Positions 47,187 to 59,342 of a stretch of DNA of 64,000 nt are shown here, piece after piece. This DNA comes from Achromobacter sp. Bel. Its GTDB lineage: Bacteria > Pseudomonadota > Gammaproteobacteria > Burkholderiales > Burkholderiaceae_B. Every line of letters begins with the position of its first letter. Positions within the stretch are counted from its first letter, which is position 1. The position numbers were made by a program, and so were the translations under genes. The stretch spans positions 30,701 through 94,700 of the forward strand of contig NZ_JABBJN010000023.1 of the NCBI RefSeq assembly GCF_012928505.1. The letters are read 5' to 3'. Under the pieces are notes generated by a model, which worked only from the letters and a program-made list of their open reading frames with translations, ran no database searches and had not been told where the DNA came from.

Positions 47187-48011
47187 ATGAAGATCCTGAT
47201 TTCCACCGATATCGAAGGCGTCGCCGGCGTCTTCCATGCTGAACAAGTCCGCGCCGGCAACGGCGAATACGAGCGCGCCCGCGCCTGGATGACCGCCGAG
47301 GCCAATGCGGCCGTGCAAGGCGCGATTGCCGGCGGCGCCGAAGAGATCCTGGTCAACGATTCGCACGGGGGCTTTCGCAACCTGCTGCCCGACGGCCTGG
47401 ACGAGCGCGCCCGCCTGGTGCTGGGCAAGCCGCGCTACCTGGGCATGATGGGCGGCCTGGAAGAGGGTTGCGACGCCGTCTTCATGATCGGCTACCACTC
47501 GCGTTCGCAAGGCCGCGGCATCTTGGCCCACACGATCAACAGCTTCGCGTTCTCGCGCGTGTTCATCAACGGGATGGAGCTGGGCGAAGCCGGTTTGTAC
47601 GGCGCGCTGGCCGGCGAGATGGGCGTGCCCGTCATCCTGGGCACGGGCGACGACGTGTTCATTTCGGAGACCCGCGACACCTTCCCGGGCGCCGAATGGG
47701 TGCAGACCAAAGTGGCCCACGGGCAGGGCAGCGGCGTCACCTTGTCGCCAGCCGCTTCGCGTCGCGCCATCGCCGCCGCGGCCGAAACCGCCGTGCGCAA
47801 CCTGAAGAAGCAGGCCCCCGTTCCTTTCCGCGTGCCTGCCCCTATAGAATGCCGGTTGCAGACGCAGAGCGCGGCGCTGGCCGACCTGTTCTGCATGTGG
47901 CCCACGCTGGAACGCGTGGACGGCGTCACCTTGCGATTCACCACGGATAGCATGCAGGCCGCCGTCCGTACGCTGAACAGCCTGGCCGCCATGTCTTTCA
48001 TGTTGCGCTAA
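47187..48011 (+). CDS. dppA: D-aminopeptidase, DppA type (M55)
   Basis: A 274-residue zinc peptidase. It starts MKILISTDIEGVAGV, the DppA signature with metal-binding Asp8 and Glu10, and has VNDSHGGFRNL and MIGYHSRSQ. Bacillus DppA releases D-Ala from D-amino dipeptides. ATG at 47187 is chosen; an open lead upstream is inside the dmpA end. It lies 14 bases before the aminopeptidase P gene. Together with DmpA it suggests D-amino-acid-containing substrates. Confidence 0.93.
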   Translation: MKILISTDIEGVAGVFHAEQVRAGNGEYERARAWMTAEANAAVQGAIAGGAEEILVNDSHGGFRNLLPDGLDERARLVLGKPRYLGMMGGLEEGCDAVFMIGYHSRSQGRGILAHTINSFAFSRVFINGMELGEAGLYGALAGEMGVPVILGTGDDVFISETRDTFPGAEWVQTKVAHGQGSGVTLSPAASRRAIAAAAETAVRNLKKQAPVPFRVPAPIECRLQTQSAALADLFCMWPTLERVDGVTLRFTTDSMQAAVRTLNSLAAMSFMLR

Positions 48012-48025
48012 GGATCCCATCCCCC

Positions 48026-49816
48026 ATGTCTAGCACCGACGCCCGTATCGCCCAATTGCGGCAGGCCATGAGCCGCCGCGGCCTGTCCGCCTATATCGTC
48101 CCGTCTTCGGACCCGCACCTGTCCGAATACCTGCCGGCGCGCTGGCAAGGGCGGCGCTGGCTGTCGGGCTTCACCGGGTCGGTGGGAACCCTTGTCGTCA
48201 CGGCCGATTTCGCCGGGCTGTGGGTGGACAGCCGCTACTGGGTGCAGGCCGAGGCGCAACTGGCCGGCACGGGCGTGCAACTGATGAAAATCGCACTGGC
48301 CTCGACGCCCGGGCATGTGGACTGGCTGGCCGCCAACACGCGGGCCGGCGACGTCATCGGCGTGGACGGCCAGGTGCTGGGGCTGGGCGCGTTCCGCGCC
48401 TTGTCGGCGGCCGCGGCCACGTCCGGCGCCACGCTGGAAATCCGCGCCGACCTGCTGGACGAGGTCTGGACGGACCGCGCCGGCCTGCCGGACGCGAAGA
48501 TCTATGAGCACGTGGCGCCCGAGGCCTGCGTGAGTCGTGCCGACAAGCTGGCGCAGGTGCGCGACGGCATGCGCGCGCACGGCGCCGACGTCCATTTCAT
48601 CTGTACGGTGGACGATATCGCCTGGCTGCTGAACCTGCGTGGCGCCGATGTGGACTACAACCCGGTGTTCGTCGGCCATGCGCTGATCGGCCTGGACCAC
48701 GCCACGCTGTTCGTGGCTGACGGCAAGGTCGACGACGCGTTGCGCGCCACGCTGGCCGCCGATGGCGTCGACGTGGCGGGCTATGCCCAGGCCGCCGATG
48801 CCTTGGCCTCGCTGGAACTGGACCAGAAGTTGCTGATCGATCCGGCACGCGTGACCTGCGGCGTGTTCCATGCCATGGACCCGGCCGTGCCGCGCATCGA
48901 AGCGATCAACCCGTCCACGTTGCTGAAGTCCCGCAAGACCGACGCCGAGCTGGCCCATGTGCGCCAGGCGATGGCGCAGGACGGCGCGGCGCTGTGCGAA
49001 TTCTTCGCCTGGTTCGAGGGCGCGCTGGGCAAGGAAACCATCACCGAACTGACGATCGACGAGCAGATCACTGCTGCCCGCGCGCGTCGGCCGGCTTACG
49101 TCTGCCCCAGCTTTGCCACCATCGCCGGCTTCAACGCCAACGGCGCCATGCCGCATTACCGCGCCACGCCGGAATCGCACGCCACCATCGAAGGCGACGG
49201 CCTGTTGCTGATCGATTCGGGCGGCCAGTACCTGGGCGGCACCACCGACATTACCCGCGTGGTCGCGGTGGGCACGCCCAGCGCCGACCAGAAGGTGGAC
49301 TTCACGCTGGTGCTCAAGGGCATGATCGCGCTGTCGCGGGCCTCGTTCCCGCGCGGCACTCCGTCGCCCATGCTGGACGCCATCGCGCGCGCGCCCATCT
49401 GGGAAGGCGGCGCGGAATACGGCCACGGCACCGGCCACGGCGTCGGCTACTTTCTGAACGTCCACGAAGGCCCGCAAGTCATTTCGTACCGCGCCATGCC
49501 GGGGCCGCACACGGCGATGGAGCCGGGCATGATCACGTCGAACGAGCCGGGCATCTACCGTCCGGGCCGTTGGGGCGTGCGTATCGAGAACCTGGTGGCC
49601 AACCGCAGCTGGCTGACGTCCGAACTGGGCGAATTCCTGTGTTTCGAGACGCTGACGCTGTGCCCCATCGACACGCGCTGCATCGAACCGTCGCTGATGC
49701 GCGCCGACGAGACCGCCTGGCTGAACGACTATCACAAGACGGTGTTCGAACGTCTGTCGCCGCTGGTGGAAGGCGAGGCGCTGGCCTGGCTGACGCGCCG
49801 CACCGCGGCGATCTGA
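48026..49816 (+). CDS. Xaa-Pro aminopeptidase (M24B), long form
   Basis: A 596-residue two-metal aminopeptidase P of the large three-domain type. N-terminal creatinase-like domain: SAYIVPSSDPHLSEYLPARWQGRRWLSGFTGSVG. The catalytic domain carries the metal ligands in LIDSGGQYLGGTTDITR, the His in GHGTGHGVGYFLNVHEG, and Glu residues in NEPGIYRPGRWGVRIENL. It removes an N-terminal residue before proline. It ends the peptide operon at a strong terminator. Confidence 0.94.
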   Translation: MSSTDARIAQLRQAMSRRGLSAYIVPSSDPHLSEYLPARWQGRRWLSGFTGSVGTLVVTADFAGLWVDSRYWVQAEAQLAGTGVQLMKIALASTPGHVDWLAANTRAGDVIGVDGQVLGLGAFRALSAAAATSGATLEIRADLLDEVWTDRAGLPDAKIYEHVAPEACVSRADKLAQVRDGMRAHGADVHFICTVDDIAWLLNLRGADVDYNPVFVGHALIGLDHATLFVADGKVDDALRATLAADGVDVAGYAQAADALASLELDQKLLIDPARVTCGVFHAMDPAVPRIEAINPSTLLKSRKTDAELAHVRQAMAQDGAALCEFFAWFEGALGKETITELTIDEQITAARARRPAYVCPSFATIAGFNANGAMPHYRATPESHATIEGDGLLLIDSGGQYLGGTTDITRVVAVGTPSADQKVDFTLVLKGMIALSRASFPRGTPSPMLDAIARAPIWEGGAEYGHGTGHGVGYFLNVHEGPQVISYRAMPGPHTAMEPGMITSNEPGIYRPGRWGVRIENLVANRSWLTSELGEFLCFETLTLCPIDTRCIEPSLMRADETAWLNDYHKTVFERLSPLVEGEALAWLTRRTAAI

Positions 49817-49839
49817 CCCGTCTTGCAGGCGTATGAATA

Positions 49840-49872
49840 AAAAGGCCGCGGGCATCACGCCCGCGGCCTTTT
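49840..49872. terminator. Intrinsic terminator of the peptide operon
   Basis: A 14-base perfect stem AAAAGGCCGCGGGC / GCCCGCGGCCTTTT with a 5-base loop ATCAC. It is symmetrical and also serves the convergent membrane-protein gene. Confidence 0.93.
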
Positions 49873-49891
49873 CCTTTGTCGGAAACCCGGT

Positions 49892-50893
49892 TCAGGTTTG
49901 CGGTGAAACGGCTGTCGCTCGGGGATAGAGCGCCTTCCTGCCGATCAAGCAGGCCAACGCCAGCAGCATGCCGTAGGCCAGCAGGACCACGATCCCCGTC
50001 ATGTAGGAGGACGCGGCGCGCATGAATTGGTCCCAGGTCATCGCCCGGATGACCAGGTAGCCCAGGCCCACGCCCAACGCCTGGGCCAGCCAGAACGCCA
50101 GGGTGCCATGGGCCACCGCCCGGCCCAGCCGCGCCGTGCCGAGCAAGCGCGGCAGCAGCTTCAGGCAGAGCGCGACGCACATCGCCATCAAGATCGCGGG
50201 CAGGATCAGGTAGCCCAGCGCGAATTCTGTCCAGCCCGCGCCGCCGGACTGCATCTGCAGGAAACCGCCCAGCGCGATCGAGGCCCCCAGTTGCCAGATC
50301 AGCACCGTCAGCCCGGTGATCCAGGCCGCATGGCGCCGGTCGTACGGCGGGCCACTGGCCGGGCCGGCGGGCTGCACGGTCCAGGCGGCGATGTGCACGA
50401 TGACCCAGATGCCGATGATCTCCAGCAAAATGGTCACGACGCGGACGATGAGGCCCAGCGCCAGGAATTGGCCGATCATGCCGATGCCGGACCAGTCCTC
50501 CAGCATGCCGCGGTTGTTCATGACGAACTGCATCAGCGTGTTGTGCAGAAAGGCCGTGCCGGCGGCTACGGCCAGCGTGTAGACCAGCAGCAGGGCGATG
50601 AAGGTGCCGAACAGCTTGCGGGGTTCGTCCACGGTCAGGGTGTTGTTGCGCGCCAGCCAGCGGCGCATGGCGCCCCAGGCCGTCAAACCGGCGATCACTG
50701 CCGCCATGGCGATGTGTGCCAGCATCGGCACCAGGTATTGGGGCTGGGTGTGCAGTTCCCGCATGTCCTGGAACTGGGGCATGCCGATCAGCAAATAACC
50801 TTGGACGGCAGCGGCGTAAGCCAGGCGCAGGAACACCGCGGTAAGCGCCAGGCGCCAGGCGAGCGAAGCGGGGGATCGGACGGGATCGGTCAT
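49892..50893 (-). CDS. Multi-pass membrane protein of unknown function
   Basis: A 333-residue protein with about eight hydrophobic segments, for example residues 12-36, 56-72, 93-115, 142-172, 192-209, 226-247, 267-287 and 300-318. A conserved-looking middle piece WTVQPAGPASGPPYDRRHAAW separates the halves. I do not recognise a family. It is convergent with the peptide operon and divergent from pyrG. The start is ATG at 50893. Confidence 0.82.
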   Translation of the reverse strand: MTDPVRSPASLAWRLALTAVFLRLAYAAAVQGYLLIGMPQFQDMRELHTQPQYLVPMLAHIAMAAVIAGLTAWGAMRRWLARNNTLTVDEPRKLFGTFIALLLVYTLAVAAGTAFLHNTLMQFVMNNRGMLEDWSGIGMIGQFLALGLIVRVVTILLEIIGIWVIVHIAAWTVQPAGPASGPPYDRRHAAWITGLTVLIWQLGASIALGGFLQMQSGGAGWTEFALGYLILPAILMAMCVALCLKLLPRLLGTARLGRAVAHGTLAFWLAQALGVGLGYLVIRAMTWDQFMRAASSYMTGIVVLLAYGMLLALACLIGRKALYPRATAVSPQT

Positions 50894-51063
50894 CGGCAGG
50901 GCGCGAAGTGTTGAGAAAAAACAGCAGTCGAAAAATTAGGGATCGAACATAGCACGGCACCGCGCCGCGCCCTGCAACGGGCTGGCCGTCAATGCGTTTC
51001 GAGTGCTGCCAAATGTTACGCGTCATCGCTAGGGGAAAACCCAAATAACCGCCGCCGCCCGGC

Positions 51064-52766
<1,703 letters not shown>

Positions 52767-52825
52767 TGCGCGCCTGCGGTCTCGAGTTCCGTAAGCGGAT
52801 CCTCGGGGCCGCGGGCCCGTCCCCC

Positions 52826-52851
52826 AGCGCCGCGCTATACGGCGGCGCTGC
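52826..52851. terminator. Hairpin downstream of pyrG
   Basis: Stem CAGCGCCGC / GCGGCGCTG, loop of 8, followed by CTTTC. It probably terminates or attenuates pyrG. The remaining 118 bases before the DUF1330 gene show no further feature. Confidence 0.5.
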
Positions 52852-52969
52852 TTTCGGATACAACCAATTAGCATCGGATATGCGTCGCCAGGCCGGCTTG
52901 GGCCACACTGGCGGCGTTGTCGTATCCGGAATCAGATACCAACCCACGCAACTGCCCTGAAGGAACCCC

Positions 52970-54545
<1,576 letters not shown>

Positions 54546-54616
54546 TGGGAAGCGCGGCGGCGGCGCCTGGCGCCGTCACCGCATCCGCGCCACGACTGCT
54601 CTGAGGGTTCTCGCGT

Positions 54617-55069
54617 ATGCGCCTGTTGTTCCTGGTGCTGTTCGTGCTGGTAGGCTTGATCCAATACCCGCTGTGGCTGGGTAAGGGCGGCTGGTTCAAG
54701 GTCTGGGATTTGCAACGCCAGGTGGCGGAGCAGCGCGAGACCAATGAAGGCCTGCGCGCGCGCAACGCCGCGCTGGAAGCCGAAGTGCGGGATCTTGAAG
54801 GCGGTTCGGGTGCTATTGAAGAGCGCGCCCGGGGTGAGCTCGGCATGATGCGCGAGGGCGAAGTCTTCGTGCATATCCTGCCGCAGAACACGCAACCGCC
54901 CACTTCCGGCACCGCGTTGACGGCCGAGCCCGCCGCCAGGCCGGCCACTGCCACGCGCGCCAGCGCACCGGCCGCCAAGCCGCCCGCCAACCGCGCGGCC
55001 ACCCCTGCCGCCAACTCGGCGGCGGCCAAACCCGCCAACCCGGCGAATAACGCCACGCCCCGTCACTGA
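54617..55069 (+). CDS. ftsB: Cell-division protein FtsB
   Basis: A 150-residue bitopic divisome protein. A membrane helix covers residues 1-20 ([20 protein letters not shown]), followed by a coiled coil ([26 protein letters not shown]) and the conserved [16 protein letters not shown]. It forms the FtsQLB complex. A C-terminal tail of about 50 residues, rich in Ala and Pro, is longer than in enteric FtsB. It is located 71 bases after eno. Confidence 0.94.
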   Translation: MRLLFLVLFVLVGLIQYPLWLGKGGWFKVWDLQRQVAEQRETNEGLRARNAALEAEVRDLEGGSGAIEERARGELGMMREGEVFVHILPQNTQPPTSGTALTAEPAARPATATRASAPAAKPPANRAATPAANSAAAKPANPANNATPRH

Positions 55070-55078
55070 GGTTTTTCC

Positions 55079-55816
55079 TTAGCGGCAACGGGCGTCGCGG
55101 CAGGCGCCAAACACCATTCCTTCCGGTTGGGGCGCCTTGCCCGACCAATCGACCGGATGCGAGTGCATCTCCATTTCCAGTTCCACCTGAATCGGCAGTA
55201 AGCCCTGCGCACGCGCCACGCCCGCATAGCTGGCATCGTCGCGTCCCAACGCCGCCAGCAGCACGCGCACGGGGGGCAGCAAGGGCCTGTGCAAATAGGT
55301 CAGGCGCAGCTTCAGCGTGTTCGCATCGAAGACGCTCATGCCCCCTGGCCGGGGCGGCCGGCGCGCATGTTGAAGATCCTGGTAGTCGTTGTCGATCGCA
55401 CGCAAGCCCGGGGCGGCCGCCACCAGGCCGGTGCGGCCGTGCTCGCGGAACGCGCGGGCGTCGGGCTGCAGAACTTCGATGCGCCAAGGGGTCAGCCCGG
55501 TCAGCGCCGCGGTCCCGGCCTGGGCGCGTTCCTGCCGGCGTCGGGTGCCGGTTCTGCTGGCGTCGTCTTCGGCGCTGGCATGCAGGGGCAGCAAGGCGAG
55601 CTGAAAGGCCTGCCGAATGCGGGCGGGATTGCCGTGGGCGGTCGAGCCTGCCCGGGCGGCTTCCATCAGCGCCAGGTGCGCTATTTGCCGCACCGCCTGC
55701 CAACGGGCGGCATCGACTGCCAGCAGGCCCAGCAACAGCACCAAGGCGCCGGCCACGGCGAATTCGATAGCGGCGGCGCCCCGCTGACGCGGGCAGGCAA
55801 AGAAAAAGGCGGTCAT
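55079..55816 (-). CDS. TadE-like pilus/exported protein, orphan
   Basis: A 245-residue protein. The N-terminus contains RQRGAAAIEFAVAGALVLLLGLLAVDAARW, a TadE/TadG-type pseudopilin processing motif (G before the hydrophobic helix, E in +5-like position). The remainder is hydrophilic and Arg-rich. ATG at 55816 places the motif at the N-terminus; further upstream starts would overlap hslO. No tad or cpa genes are in the window, so its secretion partners are elsewhere or it is a remnant. It converges on ftsB (9 bases). Confidence 0.75.
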   Translation of the reverse strand: MTAFFFACPRQRGAAAIEFAVAGALVLLLGLLAVDAARWQAVRQIAHLALMEAARAGSTAHGNPARIRQAFQLALLPLHASAEDDASRTGTRRRQERAQAGTAALTGLTPWRIEVLQPDARAFREHGRTGLVAAAPGLRAIDNDYQDLQHARRPPRPGGMSVFDANTLKLRLTYLHRPLLPPVRVLLAALGRDDASYAGVARAQGLLPIQVELEMEMHSHPVDWSGKAPQPEGMVFGACRDARCR

Positions 55817-55905
55817 GGCTGCGCAGTGTGGCGCGGCCATGACCGCCTGTCGATGCGGACAATCCGAAGGGATGAAACCGTCCCGGGAAGCGGGCCGGCG
55901 GGAAA

Positions 55906-56835
55906 TCAATGCACGGTCGGGGGGGCGTCGTCGGCTGGCGGCTGGTTGGGCGCAAACAAGGTGGCGCAGTCGACCGCGTCGAACTTGTAGGGCTTGCCGC
56001 AGAAGTCGCAGGACACGTCCACCTGGCCGCGCTCGGCCAGGACGCTGTTGACTTCCTCTTCACCCAGCGAACGCAGCATGCTCGCCACCCGCTCGCGGGT
56101 GCAGGGGCAGTGCCAGCGCACCGTCACCGGATCGAACGCCAACAGCGTGTCTTCCCAGAACAGGCGGTGGATCAACGTGTCGATCTCGGCTTCCAGCACT
56201 TCGTCCCGCTTGAGGGTGCTGGCCAGCGCATTGGTGCGATCCCAGGTCTCCGCCGCGGCCTGTTCGGTCAGCAGCGGTGCATCCGAACCGCCGTGGTAGG
56301 GCAGGCGCTGAATCAGCATGCCGGCAGCATGGTCGGCGTCGGCCGCCAGCCACAGGCGGGTGTCCAGTTGCTCGGACGCCTTCATGTAGTGCTGCAGGGC
56401 TTGCGCCACGGTCTCGCCTTCCAGCGGCACGATACCTTGGTAGGCCTGTTGGCCCGGCAGCTTGCGCTGCGGATCCAGCACGACGATGAAGCGGCCGGCG
56501 CCGCCGGGATTCAGCAGGCTTTGCATCGTGCCGTCGGCGGGCACGTCATGGCCTTCGCGGACTTTGACGGTGGCGCGCAGGCTCAGGTCGGAACGGCATT
56601 CCACCACCAGCAGGGCGATGGGGCCGTCGCCCTGGATCTGAAGCACCAGCGAGCCCTCGAATTTGATGTTGGCGGCAAGCAGGGTGGACGCGGCCACCAG
56701 TTCGCCCAGCAGGTGGGTGATGGCGGGCGGGTAGTCGTGGTTGGCCTGGACGGCCTTCCAGGTTGCGTCCAGACGCACGGCCTGGATGCGGACGCCGCGG
56801 TCTTCGGTAAGGTATTTTTTAAGCTGATCGGTCAT
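55906..56835 (-). CDS. hslO: Redox-regulated chaperone Hsp33
   Basis: A 309-residue cytosolic holdase activated by oxidation. The four zinc-binding cysteines are C243 and C245 (HCPCTRERV) and C276 and C279 (SCDFCGKPYKF), the Hsp33 CxC...CxxC pattern. The N-terminal domain DVPADGTMQSLLNPGGAGRFIVVLD-type region and QQAYQGIVPLEG match. It is preceded by a leader of 73 bases that includes a GC hairpin. Confidence 0.96.
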   Translation of the reverse strand: MTDQLKKYLTEDRGVRIQAVRLDATWKAVQANHDYPPAITHLLGELVAASTLLAANIKFEGSLVLQIQGDGPIALLVVECRSDLSLRATVKVREGHDVPADGTMQSLLNPGGAGRFIVVLDPQRKLPGQQAYQGIVPLEGETVAQALQHYMKASEQLDTRLWLAADADHAAGMLIQRLPYHGGSDAPLLTEQAAAETWDRTNALASTLKRDEVLEAEIDTLIHRLFWEDTLLAFDPVTVRWHCPCTRERVASMLRSLGEEEVNSVLAERGQVDVSCDFCGKPYKFDAVDCATLFAPNQPPADDAPPTVH

Positions 56836-56866
56836 AGCGGAATGTTAGCCGATCAGGGGCGCGATT

Positions 56867-56887
56867 CCCCCTGCTGGCAGCAGGGGG
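56867..56887 (-). terminator. Hairpin after the gamma-carbonic-anhydrase gene
   Basis: Perfect 9-base stem CCCCCTGCT / AGCAGGGGG with a 3-base loop, 21 bases past the stop of the leftward gene. No T-run; partial or Rho-assisted termination is possible. Confidence 0.6.
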
Positions 56888-56908
56888 TTCGGTGTTTGCC
56901 CGGGAGGG

Positions 56909-57430
56909 TCAGGCCAGCCTTTTCAGCGCGGTCTTATAGTGTTGGCCCCGCGCCACGTAATGGGCGGTGTTTTTGTGCAGATTGGCGATTTCTTCTTGGG
57001 AGAGTTCGCGCACGATCTTGCCGATGCCGATCACCAGGGAGTTGTCGGGGATGATCCGGTCTTCGGGGATGATCGCGCCGGCGCCGATCAGGCAATTGCG
57101 CCCGATGACCGCGTTGTTCAGCACGATCGCCTGCATGCCCACCAGGGCGCCTTCGTGGATGGTGCAGCCGTGCAGCATGGCCTGGTGGCCCACGGTCACG
57201 TTGGGGCCGATGGTCATGGGACAGCCGCTGTCCACGTGCAGGACGCTGGATTCCTGGATATTGGTGCCGTGGCGGATCAGGATGGCGTCGTTGTCGCCGC
57301 GGATCGATACGTTCGACCAGATGCTGACACCCGCTTCCAAGGTGACATTGCCGATGATGTCGGCGCTGTCGGCCACGTAAGCGGCGGGGTCGATGCGGGG
57401 GATCTGGTCGTCAAGCTGGTAAATGGGCAT
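56909..57430 (-). CDS. Gamma-carbonic-anhydrase-like hexapeptide protein (YrdA type)
   Basis: A 173-residue left-handed beta-helix protein. Hexapeptide repeats (e.g. NVTLEAGVSIWSNVSIRGD) include the zinc-ligand histidines in VLHVDSG, VGHQAMLHGC, as in the YrdA/PaaY group. ATG at 57430 starts MPIYQLDDQIPRID, the usual beginning. It begins 4 bases after the acyl-CoA ligase stop and is probably co-transcribed with it. Confidence 0.92.
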   Translation of the reverse strand: MPIYQLDDQIPRIDPAAYVADSADIIGNVTLEAGVSIWSNVSIRGDNDAILIRHGTNIQESSVLHVDSGCPMTIGPNVTVGHQAMLHGCTIHEGALVGMQAIVLNNAVIGRNCLIGAGAIIPEDRIIPDNSLVIGIGKIVRELSQEEIANLHKNTAHYVARGQHYKTALKRLA

Positions 57431-57434
57431 TGCC

Positions 57435-59213
57435 TCAAGACTCCGGTTGCTTCTCTTCGGGGGCGCCCGGGGCCGCGTTGACGTCAACGGCCGCGGCAGC
57501 GGCGGGCACCAGAGCCGGGGCGGGGGGCGTGGTCGGGGCGGGAGCCGACGCCGGGGCGGCGGCGCGGGCGCGCTCTTCTTCGCGCAGGCGCAGGATGCGG
57601 CGCTGGATTTTGCCGGTCGTCGTCATGGGTAACTCATCGACGAATTCGATCTCCTTCGGATACTCGTACGGCGCCAACCGCTCGCGCACGTGTTCCTGCA
57701 GGTTTTCGATGACATCGGCGCGGTCGCGGTGGGCGAACTCGGGCGTCAACACCACATACGCTTTGACCAGGGCGCCGCGCTCGACGTCCGGCTTGGGCAC
57801 CACGGCGGCGTTGGCCACCGCGGGATGCCCGATCAGGCAGCTTTCGATTTCGCCCGGGCCGATCCGGTAGCCCGACGACTTGAACACGTCGTCCGCGCGG
57901 CCGGCATACCAGAGGTAGCCGTCGGCATCGAGGGTGGCGAGATCGCCCGTCAGGCACCAGTCGCCCTTGTATTTGGCCTGGGTGGCAGCTTCGTTGCGCC
58001 AATAGCCCAGGAACATCACCGGGTCGGGATAGCCGTGGATGTCCAGCCGGTTGACGGCGATTTCGCCGGTTTCGCCAGCGGCGACGGGCTTGCCGGCATC
58101 GTCCAGCACCGCGACCTGGTGGCCGGGGTAGGGACGGCCCATGCTGCCCGGCCGGGCGGGCCAGCGCTTCTGGCTGTTGCCCACCACATAGTTCATTTCC
58201 GTCTGGCCGAACATCTCGTTGGGCGTCACGCCCAGCGCCGATTGGCACCATTCGAAGACGGTCTCGCCCACGCTTTCGCCCGCGCTCATGATGGAGCGCA
58301 GAGCCAGCTGGTAGCGGTTGCGGGGTTCCGGCACCGCCTTCATCATGATCTTCAGGGCAGTGGGAAAGAGGAAGGTGTTGGTGACCTGATAGCGCTCCAT
58401 CAGCTCGAACGCGCGCTCGGCGGAAAAGCGGCCGCGCGTGCCCACGATGGGGTGACCGAAATACAGGGTGGGCAGCAGCGCATCCATCATGCCGCCCGTC
58501 CAGGCCCAGTCGGCCGGCGACCAGAACACGTCGGCGGGCTTGGGGAACCAGTCCTGCGAGGCCACGAAGCCCGGCAGGTTGCCGATCAGCACGCTGTGCG
58601 GCAGCAGGGCACCCTTGGGCGCGCCGGTAGTGCCCGACGTGTAGAGCAGGATGGCGGGGTCGGACGACCGCGTCGGAATGGCCTTGAATTCGCTGGGCTG
58701 GCGGGCAAGCAGGCTGCGCCAGGGCAACACGCGTTCGTCCGCGAAGCCGATACCGATGATCTGCTGCAGGTTGGGGCAGTTGTCGCTGACGGCCAGCAGG
58801 TTGGCGCTGGAGGCGTGGTCCACGATGGCGACCCGGGTTTCGGAGTCGCGCAGGCGGCTTTCCAACGCTTCGGGGCCGAACAGGGCCGACAGGGGCAGCA
58901 CGACGCCGCCAACCGTGTAGATGGCCATGTGGGCGACGACGGTTTCGGGGCGTTGCCCCAAAACGACACCGACCCGATCGCCGCGGCCCACGCCCATTTT
59001 TACCAGGCCGTTGGCCAGTTGATTGACGGCCTCGGCCAGTCGGGCATAGGTCCAGACTTCGCGGTTGCCGGACTCATCTTCGTAGTAGATGGCAATGCGC
59101 CGCGCATCCGGACTACTGGATGCCCAGCGGTGGCAGCACGCATCCGCAATGTTGAACTGGGTGGGTACCAGCCAGCGGAATGATTGGTAGAGCGCCTGAT
59201 ATTGGTCGTTCAT
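57435..59213 (-). CDS. AMP-dependent acyl-CoA synthetase with long Ala/Pro tail
   Basis: A 592-residue AMP-forming ligase of the medium-chain/acetyl-like group. The loop is YTSGTTGAPKGALLPH; later come MFGQTEMNYVVGN and KSSGYRIGPGEIESCL, and the lysine motif TTTGKIQRRILRLRE. ATG at 59213 gives MNDQYQALYQSFRWLVPTQFNIADACCHRW. After the catalytic fold a 45-residue low-complexity tail of Ala/Pro (APASAPAPTTPPAPALVPAA) is added. Substrate is a short or medium acid, not resolved. Followed 4 bases later by the YrdA-like gene. Confidence 0.9.
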   Translation of the reverse strand: MNDQYQALYQSFRWLVPTQFNIADACCHRWASSSPDARRIAIYYEDESGNREVWTYARLAEAVNQLANGLVKMGVGRGDRVGVVLGQRPETVVAHMAIYTVGGVVLPLSALFGPEALESRLRDSETRVAIVDHASSANLLAVSDNCPNLQQIIGIGFADERVLPWRSLLARQPSEFKAIPTRSSDPAILLYTSGTTGAPKGALLPHSVLIGNLPGFVASQDWFPKPADVFWSPADWAWTGGMMDALLPTLYFGHPIVGTRGRFSAERAFELMERYQVTNTFLFPTALKIMMKAVPEPRNRYQLALRSIMSAGESVGETVFEWCQSALGVTPNEMFGQTEMNYVVGNSQKRWPARPGSMGRPYPGHQVAVLDDAGKPVAAGETGEIAVNRLDIHGYPDPVMFLGYWRNEAATQAKYKGDWCLTGDLATLDADGYLWYAGRADDVFKSSGYRIGPGEIESCLIGHPAVANAAVVPKPDVERGALVKAYVVLTPEFAHRDRADVIENLQEHVRERLAPYEYPKEIEFVDELPMTTTGKIQRRILRLREEERARAAAPASAPAPTTPPAPALVPAAAAAVDVNAAPGAPEEKQPES

Positions 59214-59342
59214 GGCCCTATGTTGTAAGCATGTTGCAGCTGCGTGAACGGGCCAACTCGCCCGTTGCCTCAGATGCAAGCATGACCTAGAGGGCCGTGA
59301 ACTGCAATATCCCCGTTGCGTAATGGGGACGCATACGGGTTA

